DNA from: Maridesulfovibrio zosterae DSM 11974
GTDB lineage: Bacteria > Desulfobacterota > Desulfovibrionia > Desulfovibrionales > Desulfovibrionaceae
Assembly (NCBI RefSeq): GCF_000425265.1
Contig: NZ_AUDC01000010.1
Location: 716,998 to 780,997, forward strand
Direction: 5' to 3'
DNA length: 64,000 bases
Under the pieces are notes generated by a model. That model was not told the origin of the DNA and ran no database searches. It was given only the letters and a program-made list of their open reading frames with translations. A program made the translations under genes and the position numbers. Positions 21,101 through 27,221 of this stretch are shown here, one piece after another. Position 1 is the stretch's first letter; every line of letters begins with the position of its first letter.

Positions 21101-21608
21101 GATCCATGCCGATCTTCTATCGTTGTCCAGCGGACTCGAACCTAATGATGTTGAAGATCTTCTGGAGGTTTTCGATGTGGGGGTAAATGAAAACGGATTC
21201 TATAAGGAAGCCGACTTCAAGTGGCGGCCTGTGGATTTCCTTAAACAGGGTATTTACATGTGCGGAGTTGCCCATTCACCTCGACGTATGGGGGAAACAG
21301 TTGCCTCGGCAAAGGCTGCGGCACAAAGGGCATTACGTATTCTGAATGCTGAAAAGATCCCTAGAGAAACAGTGGTGGCCTCTGTCCGGCATTCTTTGTG
21401 TTCTCTTTGTCAGGCGTGCGTGGCCGCTTGTCCTTATGGCGCCCGTGTTGCGGATATGGAAGCTGGAAAAATATTAGTGGATGACATCCTTTGTCAAGGG
21501 TGTGGGGCGTGTGCTGCTGTGTGCCCGAATAGTGCAACCGTATTAACAGGATTCCACGATGGATCGATGATGTCTGTCATTGATGCGGCTTTGGAAGAAC
21601 CTGCATAA
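18177..21608 (+). CDS. hdrA2: HdrA-receiver-HdrA fusion protein (double HdrA with inserted pseudo-receiver)
   Basis: The 1143-residue protein is two HdrA-like units in one chain. Unit one has an FAD motif (GAGIGG, 11-16), CGMCKM near 55, and two ferredoxin sites (CVSCGKCSEVCP near 117-128, CQRCWKCYEACP 164-174). Residues about 190-305 then form a response-regulator receiver-like domain (ILIVDSD at 191-197, K290), after which HdrA resumes. The phosphoacceptor position reads LVLLG with Gly240 in place of Asp. Unit two starts near 620 with an HdrA N-terminal-type domain, a second FAD motif (VVGGGVAGMTAA near 770) and two C-terminal clusters (CSLCQACVAACP, CQGCGACAAVCP). A TCTGGAGG ribosome site precedes the ATG. 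It likely forms the core of a bifurcating Hdr complex with HdrBC. Confidence 0.88.
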   Translation: MRKQYGALVVGAGIGGIRAALDLAVTGHKVALIDKRPNHGGILSQLDYQFPSDHCGMCKMLPLMARDSSSQYCLRKGLFHDNIDIMLSTELTEIDGEPGKFLVSLGRKSTLIDPTKCVSCGKCSEVCPVRVPSEFDAGLSERTAVYLPVPHAIPNHYVLDLDNCQRCWKCYEACPTGAIDFKFDERKNFHILIVDSDAEVANFMKESLKEQNFTLHFSEAGREAVEMLTTDNRIRLVLLGTNLVDMDVSRILTRSLELRADVPVVVMATEGQEEQGADLVMQGAREYLVKSLVAKTFVPWLDKLYMRIMSDTTVKLEVGAVILAGGFECYNPKMNPAGGEDVWSYDHPGVLTAVEFERLMSGTGPTGGQLLRPGDNKPVKNIAWIQCVGSRDVQKGADYCSAICCMFSIKESLLAKKATGGAVDATIFYMDMRTSGKDYQQYRDRAENEKGVRFVRSRPHSIMPTDDGQALKIEYMAEQGHLVTEIYDMVVLAVGARPPSGMKQFALTLGVDVNEWGFAETKPYAPERTSRVGVFAAGAFGEPKDISESVIQAGAAAQAASRIIKIYDVLAGIESEPEPEYPDVSRDPARTFVAICASCPTLGQSIDMHALSDHLAKVHSVHKVVPIGRACTAEGWAEIGKGIDEFKPNRVLIGACMPYAYIPRLKELGKNIGLNPALMDVVDIYTPTFKPQTEGKAEKEIYVSLSMAVAGLQGVDPVFAPVMVDITRSALVVGGGVAGMTAAMSIADYGYGVCLVESEEELGGLAMRLHTQLDGSDPRKFMEELIGQVQRHPNIKVLKDSRVVLSRGSAGHFRSAIASPQGVFPLEHGVSILATGGHEAKVYKSGFCVHKSVMTHLTFEERLATGVIDAGALSGVAMIQCWRSQGEDRKYCSRVCCPEMLKNVLTLKERNPNLSIYVFYRDIMAQGFLETYYTRARKAGAIFIRYEADNKPTVTFEDDKPVITFFDHILRSKIQIHADLLSLSSGLEPNDVEDLLEVFDVGVNENGFYKEADFKWRPVDFLKQGIYMCGVAHSPRRMGETVASAKAAAQRALRILNAEKIPRETVVASVRHSLCSLCQACVAACPYGARVADMEAGKILVDDILCQGCGACAAVCPNSATVLTGFHDGSMMSVIDAALEEPA

Positions 21609-21643
21609 GGACGGATAAACGGATATCTCAAGGATGGTGAGCC

Positions 21644-22213
21644 ATGAGCGGTGTGATCAAACAGACTTGGAGTCCTGCTACAGATGAATATCAGTCGACC
21701 CTCATCGAACTGAAAGACATGGTGTCGGCATGCATGCAGTGCGGGACCTGCACAGCTTCCTGTCCCAATGGATTTGCTATGGACGTAACCCCGCGCCGCA
21801 TGTGGCGGATGATTCAGTTCGGTATGCTGGATCAAATTCTTGAAAGCCGGGCATTTTGGTATTGTTCTTCCTGTTATATGTGCACGCTTAGGTGTCCGCG
21901 CGGACTTAAGCTTACGTCTGCAATGGGTGCGCTTAAGCGTCTTTCCAGACTGGATGGAAGCTGGGCAGCTAAGAAGAACGGAGCTTTCTACGAAGCCTTT
22001 ATGGACAATGTGGAAGTTTATGGTCGCGCACAGGAACTGAGCCTTATGAATAGGTATTTTCTTAAGCGCAAGAATCCAGCATTGCCGTTGTCTTTTATTC
22101 CGCTGGGAATGAAGCTGATGGGTAAAGGAAAGTTGCATATACCGAATAGAACTCAACGCGGGCGGCTCAAAGCTATGTTCGCGAAGGCCAGAGAAATGGA
22201 GATTTCGTCATGA
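21644..22213 (+). CDS. hdrC: HdrC, iron-sulfur subunit
   Basis: HdrC passes electrons from HdrA to HdrB through two 4Fe-4S clusters. The 189-residue protein has both motifs, CMQCGTCTASCPNG (about 27-40) and CSSCYMCTLRCPRG (about 75-88), and the expected length. It ends by overlapping hdrB in ATGA, a sign of coupled translation and equal stoichiometry. It follows the HdrA fusion by 35 bases with an AAGGATGG-type ribosome site. Confidence 0.95.
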   Translation: MSGVIKQTWSPATDEYQSTLIELKDMVSACMQCGTCTASCPNGFAMDVTPRRMWRMIQFGMLDQILESRAFWYCSSCYMCTLRCPRGLKLTSAMGALKRLSRLDGSWAAKKNGAFYEAFMDNVEVYGRAQELSLMNRYFLKRKNPALPLSFIPLGMKLMGKGKLHIPNRTQRGRLKAMFAKAREMEISS

Positions 22214-23133
22214 GGTATGCATATTATCCGGGTTGTTCCCTTTTGGAGAGTGCGCAGGAATTTGATGTATCTGTCAGGGCTGTCATGGAGTGTCTAGGCG
22301 TAACACTGGAGGAAATACCGAATTGGACGTGTTGTGGGGCGAGTGCTGCTGAACCAGTTAGTAAACTTATGAATTATGCTTTGCCGGCTAGGAATCTTGC
22401 CATTGTGGAAAAAGAAATGGGAGGCATAGATGTGCTTGCACCATGCAGCGCCTGTTATCTTAATCTGCTTAAAGTGAATAAAGAAGTTATAGGAAGCAGA
22501 GAACTGCATGGCAAAGTTAATGAAGTTTTGAGCGCATCTGGTCAGAGATATGCCGGCAATGTAAAAGTCCTTCATTTGCTTGATGTTCTTCTGAACGATG
22601 TGGGCGTCAAATTAGTAGAAGAGAAGGTTACAGACGGACTGAAAGGGATGAAGGTGGCCCCGTATTACGGGTGTCAGATTCTTAGACCTTATGCTGTCTT
22701 TGACGATCCGGGCAAGCCGACGTCAATGGAACCTGTTTTGAAAGCTTTAGGTGCAAACGTGTATGAGTGGGATTACGGCAATCGGTGTTGTGGAGCTTCA
22801 CTTATGGTCGGGCATCGTGATGTAGCAATCAGGTCTGTGGCGGAGATTTTGAACGGAGCCAGTGATGCAGATGTTATAGTGACAGTATGTCCTCTTTGCC
22901 AGATGAATCTTGAAGCGTATCAGGCTCAGGCCGTGAAGGCAGGAGGAGTGCGTGTTCCTGTTTTGTATCTATCTCAACTTATGGGGTTGGCTTTCGGGTT
23001 TGGAGAGGATGTGATGCAATTGAAGAAAAACCTGACCATGACGGCTGGGGTCAGGGACATGATTAATAACAAGGTCTGGAGTCAGCTGCGCCAGACGGAA
23101 AGCGGCGAAGAGTTGACCGGTGTTGAACCGTAA
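22210..23133 (+). CDS. hdrB: HdrB, CCG-domain heterodisulfide reductase-like subunit
   Basis: HdrB carries the catalytic noncubane iron-sulfur clusters that reduce disulfides in methanogens. In sulfate reducers the natural substrate is unsettled. The 307-residue product has two CCG domains, each with its full cysteine set: YYPGCSL ... TCCGAS ... PCSACY, and YYGCQ ... RCCGAS ... CPLCQ. No key cysteine is missing, so an active disulfide or electron-accepting site is plausible. It overlaps hdrC by four bases and is followed 21 bases later by a universal stress protein. Confidence 0.95.
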   Translation: MRYAYYPGCSLLESAQEFDVSVRAVMECLGVTLEEIPNWTCCGASAAEPVSKLMNYALPARNLAIVEKEMGGIDVLAPCSACYLNLLKVNKEVIGSRELHGKVNEVLSASGQRYAGNVKVLHLLDVLLNDVGVKLVEEKVTDGLKGMKVAPYYGCQILRPYAVFDDPGKPTSMEPVLKALGANVYEWDYGNRCCGASLMVGHRDVAIRSVAEILNGASDADVIVTVCPLCQMNLEAYQAQAVKAGGVRVPVLYLSQLMGLAFGFGEDVMQLKKNLTMTAGVRDMINNKVWSQLRQTESGEELTGVEP

Positions 23134-23154
23134 ACCCTAACAAGGGAGCGACTT

Positions 23155-24060
23155 ATGTTTAAGGACATTATTGTGGGTATTACCACAACTGGAATTGATG
23201 ATTTCGCTGTTAAGGCGGCTGCAGAATTTGCCAAGAAGTTTGAAGCAAATCTATATCTGGTGCATGTCGCAGGCATGGCTCAAGGGTGGGGTTCCGTAGA
23301 AACCCTTGAACCATCCGGGGAAACTACCAAGCTCAATGATCAGCTTACCGAAATGTATGGTGATATATTGAAGGATATTCCTAATTCCCAGATAATGGTT
23401 GTGCCTGGCATTCCTCATAATGAACTTCTCCGTCTGGCACGAAAGAAGAATACTGATCTCATTGTAATGGGACCGCACACTAAGGAATATGAGGAAAAGC
23501 GTTCCAAGATGTGGGGTATGGCAGGAAGTACTCTTGAGCGGGTGAGTCAGAAGGCTCGTTGTCCTGTTATGGTTGTACACAAGGACGTTGTTTGTAAGGA
23601 ACCGTTGTTTGAGAATATTCTTATAGCTACGGATTTTTCCGATCAGGCTGAGTGTGCGGTGAGTTACGGTGGACAGATGGCTCGTCAGTACAAGGCTGGG
23701 CTGACGGTTATGCATGTAGCTGATTTCGGAGCAGAAGAGGCTAAACTTAAGAGTCGTCTTGAAAGTGAATACGGGCCACGCTTGAAGGGTGTTGATGGCT
23801 GTACTTTCGAGGTCTGTATTGGTCAACCTGCTATGGAGATTTTAAAGAAAACTCAGCAGCTTAATGCTGACTTGGTCATCATGGCACATCACTCTAGAGA
23901 ACAGGATCCAGAAAAGGCGTTTTTAGGATCTACTGTGGTGCAGGTGGCTCTTAATGGTTCCAGCCCTACAATGAGTGTTAACCGACACTTCGATTTACGT
24001 TGCGGCTTGATGTATGATCAGGCTGGAAAGGTAGTAGAAGCTGAAGCGGCCCAATTGTAA
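23155..24060 (+). CDS. Tandem universal stress protein (UspA family)
   Basis: The 301-residue protein consists of two UspA domains (about 1-145 and 148-290). Each begins with a beta strand of the type FKDIIVGITT or FENILIATDFSD and ends with a nucleotide-binding loop (GMAGSTLERV; LGSTVVQVAL). Usp domains bind ATP or other nucleotides and respond to stress or energy state. Its place in the hdr operon, with a good ribosome site (AGGGAG), suggests it adjusts or protects the Hdr complex, but no direct function can be read. A hairpin with 8-bp arms (24110-24117 and 24129-24136) lies downstream without a T-run. Confidence 0.9.
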   Translation: MFKDIIVGITTTGIDDFAVKAAAEFAKKFEANLYLVHVAGMAQGWGSVETLEPSGETTKLNDQLTEMYGDILKDIPNSQIMVVPGIPHNELLRLARKKNTDLIVMGPHTKEYEEKRSKMWGMAGSTLERVSQKARCPVMVVHKDVVCKEPLFENILIATDFSDQAECAVSYGGQMARQYKAGLTVMHVADFGAEEAKLKSRLESEYGPRLKGVDGCTFEVCIGQPAMEILKKTQQLNADLVIMAHHSREQDPEKAFLGSTVVQVALNGSSPTMSVNRHFDLRCGLMYDQAGKVVEAEAAQL

Positions 24061-24176
24061 TCGGTTTCATATTCGGTGGAACAACTGTTGCGAAAAGATA
24101 ACGGAACTTTTCGGGGGTAGAGTTTCTGCCCCCGAAGAGAATAAATGGTGGATTGTCTTACCATAAGGAGCAGGTC

Positions 24177-25496
24177 ATGGACATGGTTATGCCGAAACCG
24201 ATGGATGCAGATATTCGGGAGTTTTTGGATAAGTTCGACTTTAGCTCCTGTATGGTTTGTGGAACTTGTTCTAACGGGTGTCCCATAACCGACACTCCAG
24301 GTATGGAAGGGTGGGATACTCGTAAAGTTCTGCGCATGTTGGCTTACGGTATGGTAGATGAAGTTGTGGAATCTAATTTTCCATGGTTGTGTACAGGATG
24401 CGGACGGTGTTCCTATTCTTGTCCTATGGGGATAGATATACCTGCTGTAATGGGGCATATGAAAAGCTTGCGTGATCGTGACAAGGTGCCTGGTACTCTG
24501 CAGCAGGGGATGGTTAATAATGTGGAGACAGGAAATAATCTTGCCATAAAAAAGGAAGATTATTTGGTCGGTATGGCTGAACTTGGAGAAGAATTAGCTG
24601 AGGAGTGTCCTGGATTTTATGTCCCGGTTGATAAACAGGATGCTGATATCCTCTTTTTCCCGAACTCAAAGGAAGTCTATGGTGACTTTGAGGATCAATT
24701 CTGGTGGTGGAAAATATTTTATACTGCCAGAGAAAACTGGACAGTTCCTTCTGAAGGTTGGGAAGCTGTTGATTGGGCTCTTTTTACGGGTAATTATGAG
24801 GCTAACAAGACTCTAGCCAAACGCAAAATAGATTTCATGAAGGAGCATAACATCAGCCGTATGATTATGCCTGACTGTGGTGGTGGTTCGTACGGTTGCC
24901 GGAAGGGTATGGATAAGTGTGTTATGGAGGATCCTAATAATGAGGTGGGCTTTACTTATCTTTATGATTATTTGCTTCAGCTAATCAGAGATGGGCGTAT
25001 TAAGCTGGATAAATCAGTTAATGCAGGTAAGCGATTTACTTGGCATGACTCCTGTAAACATGGTCGTGAACTTGAACGCCATTTCGGTAAGGGCTATTTT
25101 GAAGAACCGCGTTGGATTATTAACCAGTGTGTTGATGATTTTGTGGATATGACTCCGAATAGAGGTCTTAATTATTGTTGTGGTGCAGGTGGTGGCATGT
25201 GGCCAATGCCTTATGAAGCCGAGTCTGCTTGGCACGCTAGATATAAGTATGATCAGATCAAACGTAGCGGCGCGGATGTGGTCGTCGTCGGTTGTTCCAA
25301 TTGTCGGGACCAGATAATGAGGCGCATTCCCAAGTTTTATACTGATTATAAATATGAAGTGAAGTACATATGGCAGTTAGTTGCTGAAAGTCTGGTGCTG
25401 GAGGAGTGGGATGCTGACATGATCGCAAAGGGTCAGGCCGAAGCTAAAGCTCAGTGGGAGAAACTTGGAATAGATATTACGGATGTTGAGTATTGA
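24177..25496 (+). CDS. HdrD/DsrK/TmcB-like iron-sulfur oxidoreductase with CCG domain
   Basis: The 439-residue protein joins an HdrC-like ferredoxin part (CMVCGTCSNGCP and CTGCGRCSYSCP within the first 85 residues) to a C-terminal CCG-type part (CKHG, YCCGAGGG, GCSNC). This HdrD layout is shared with DsrK and TmcB, the catalytic subunits of membrane complexes in sulfate reducers. The first CCG-like region is altered (DCGGGSYGC). The ATG at 24177 is preferred because AAGGAG lies eight bases upstream; an earlier TTG at 24153 lacks such a site. It has no membrane helices, so it presumably acts as a soluble partner of the upstream Hdr proteins. Confidence 0.88.
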   Translation: MDMVMPKPMDADIREFLDKFDFSSCMVCGTCSNGCPITDTPGMEGWDTRKVLRMLAYGMVDEVVESNFPWLCTGCGRCSYSCPMGIDIPAVMGHMKSLRDRDKVPGTLQQGMVNNVETGNNLAIKKEDYLVGMAELGEELAEECPGFYVPVDKQDADILFFPNSKEVYGDFEDQFWWWKIFYTARENWTVPSEGWEAVDWALFTGNYEANKTLAKRKIDFMKEHNISRMIMPDCGGGSYGCRKGMDKCVMEDPNNEVGFTYLYDYLLQLIRDGRIKLDKSVNAGKRFTWHDSCKHGRELERHFGKGYFEEPRWIINQCVDDFVDMTPNRGLNYCCGAGGGMWPMPYEAESAWHARYKYDQIKRSGADVVVVGCSNCRDQIMRRIPKFYTDYKYEVKYIWQLVAESLVLEEWDADMIAKGQAEAKAQWEKLGIDITDVEY

Positions 25497-25579
25497 TTGG
25501 AATCTGGAGCCTCTTTGAAAGATTTAAATTGGAATTAATCTGGATCTTATTTTTATAATTTAAAAAGATGAGGAATGTC

Positions 25580-26017
25580 ATGAAAATCGCCATAAGCGCA
25601 CAAGGAAAAGGACCTGAAGGTTCTCTGGATCTGAGGTTTGGACGAGCTTCGGGATTCGTGATCTATGATACTGACAGTGATACGTATGACTATTTGGATA
25701 ATGCTATACAGGGAGACTTGCCTCAGGGGTCTGGTATCCAAACCGCCCAGATGGTCGTCGATGCTGGCGCGAAAGCAATTATCACCGGGCGAGTTGGACC
25801 TAAAGCAGAAGCCGCCTTGAAAAAAGCCGGAGTTTTAGTCTTTTTTTCCGAACAAGATACAGTACAACATGCTCTTGAAGAGTATAAGAGCATCAATGTC
25901 GGTGACCCGCGGCCAACGGATGGAGGGCGTGGAGTGGGCGGCGGACGCGGAATAGGTGGCGGAGGGCGTGGGAAAGGTGGTGGTGGCGGCCGTGGAATGG
26001 GTGGTGGAAGGTCGTAA
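25580..26017 (+). CDS. NifX/NifB-type dinitrogenase cofactor domain protein with Gly/Arg tail
   Basis: The first 110 residues form the domain found in NifX, NafY and the C-terminus of NifB (MKIAISAQGK, then DLRFGRASGFVIYD), which binds iron-molybdenum cofactor precursors. Many anaerobes have such proteins without nitrogenase. The last 30 residues are almost only Gly and Arg with repeated G-G-R-G units, an unusual, probably disordered and possibly RNA-binding tail. The ATG at 25580 is preferred over the in-frame ATG at 25568 because GATGAGG lies just upstream. It is the last gene before the Tn7-like element 2, whose tnsA-proximal end begins within tens of bases of its stop. Its 3' end is thus a candidate attachment site. 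Confidence 0.85.
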   Translation: MKIAISAQGKGPEGSLDLRFGRASGFVIYDTDSDTYDYLDNAIQGDLPQGSGIQTAQMVVDAGAKAIITGRVGPKAEAALKKAGVLVFFSEQDTVQHALEEYKSINVGDPRPTDGGRGVGGGRGIGGGGRGKGGGGGRGMGGGRS

Positions 26018-26049
26018 TGAAAGCCGTTCCGAGCACTGATATTTATTTT

Positions 26050-26351
26050 TGTCAGAGAGTTACAAGAGTCATTTTTTAAGTTTTTAGTATACAACTTTAT
26101 TATTCAAATTAGCCTTGAATTTTTAAGTAGGAGTATGTCCAGTATACAACTTTATTTTTGAAGCGCGAAATATCCTCCACGGAAAATAATGGTTTTTAGT
26201 TTGTCCAGTATACAACTTTATTGTTCTCTCACAGTTTGTGTGGACTGAAAATGAGGTTTGTCCAAATTAAAAATAGTTTGTCCAGTTTTTAATTAATCTG
26301 TCCTTTCTTGAATTAGTTCATCCTTTTTATAAATAGTTTGTCTTGAATTAG
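26050..26351 (+). repeat. tnsA-proximal end of Tn7-like element 2 with presumed TnsB sites
   Basis: Three copies of AGTATACAACTTTAT lie at 26086-26100, 26141-26155 and 26207-26221, the last two preceded by TGTCC. They are followed by weaker TTTGTCC-type repeats (about 26257, 26278, 26298, 26338). Arrays of about 20-bp repeats before tnsA are typical TnsB-binding ends. A possible terminal TGT lies at 26050, but no clear terminal inverted repeat is visible. No inverted copy marking the opposite end was found elsewhere in the window. Confidence 0.8.
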
Positions 26352-26391
26352 CCTCTCCTGTATGATTGTTGTCATATATGGAGAGGTTTTT
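26352..26391 (+). terminator. Terminator-like hairpin abutting the tnsA start (element 2)
   Basis: CCTCTCC (26352-26358) pairs with GGAGAGG (26380-26386), extended by TATGA with TCATA inside, and is followed by TTTTT. The tnsA ATG is at 26394. The GGAGAGG arm is also the only Shine-Dalgarno-like sequence, so the stem would both stop incoming transcripts and hide the ribosome site. Confidence 0.75.
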
Positions 26392-26393
26392 CT

Positions 26394-27221
26394 ATGGTGA
26401 AAAGCAAATATTCCTTTGATCATAGGAAGTTAGCTCGGTTCCTTAAGGAAGGTCGTGGAAAAGGGACAGGGGCAGATTATATTCCATGGTTGAAAGTTCA
26501 GGATCTTTCTTCAAGAGGTAGATGCAGTAGGATCACTGGTTGGACAACTGGCAGGGTTCACCATTTGTTTTCAGACCTTGAGCGGGATTACTTTTATCAT
26601 TTAGAGTGGGCTGATGATGTTGTCGATATTCGTGAGCAGTTTCCTCTTTTACCTTTGAATGAGACTGTTACCCTTGCTGAAGATTCTGGCATTCGCCATC
26701 CGATGGATACGCGCTCAAAAGTTGAAATCCCACTGACGACTGATTTTTTGATTACAGTGAAGCGTGCCGGGGAAATATTGACTGTTGCGCGGACCGTAAA
26801 GCCTTGGAGAGAGCTTCAGAAGAAAAGGACTCTTGAGAAATTTGAGTTGGAACGCAGGTACTGGCTGAGCAAAAATGTTGACTGGGGAATTGTGACTGAG
26901 AATGAAATATCAACGACTGTTGCGCATAACGTAAAGTCATTACACTCACTTAAGAATCAAGGAATTAGTGAGGACTCTTTGGAAATACAGCGCGCATTGT
27001 TAATCCAAGTAGAGTTGCAGAATTTCAGCACCCTCTCCCAGATGTTGGAACATATTGATTCAAAATTCAATAGAGACTCCGGCACTGGTTTAGCCATATT
27101 CAAGAATTTGCTCGCTAAAAAAGTTATTTGTTTCGATGTGACGATTAGATTCGACGAATCTTCGCCGTTGATGGCCTTTTCAGTCAGGTCTGAAATTTTA
27201 GGGAATGAGTTAGTGATATGA
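26394..27221 (+). CDS. tnsA: TnsA endonuclease (element 2)
   Basis: TnsA cuts the 5' ends of the transposon and works with TnsB to give cut-and-paste transposition. The 275-residue protein aligns along its length with Tn7 TnsA (273): FLKEGRGKG, the D-Y-I-P-W-L motif, VHHLFSDLE and IREQFPLLPL. Of the four Tn7 active-site residues, E63 and those matching D114 and K132 (D117 and K136) are present. The position of Q130 is Thr134 here. The gene ends in an ATGA overlap with tnsB. The protein appears intact, so element 2 may still be able to excise, provided its far end exists. Confidence 0.93.
   Translation: MVKSKYSFDHRKLARFLKEGRGKGTGADYIPWLKVQDLSSRGRCSRITGWTTGRVHHLFSDLERDYFYHLEWADDVVDIREQFPLLPLNETVTLAEDSGIRHPMDTRSKVEIPLTTDFLITVKRAGEILTVARTVKPWRELQKKRTLEKFELERRYWLSKNVDWGIVTENEISTTVAHNVKSLHSLKNQGISEDSLEIQRALLIQVELQNFSTLSQMLEHIDSKFNRDSGTGLAIFKNLLAKKVICFDVTIRFDESSPLMAFSVRSEILGNELVI

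Noticed and set aside
25723..26094. Minus-strand proline-rich open frame opposite the NifX-like gene
   Set aside because: It is only the complement of the Gly/Arg-coding tail and has no ribosome site; the plus-strand NifX domain explains the region.
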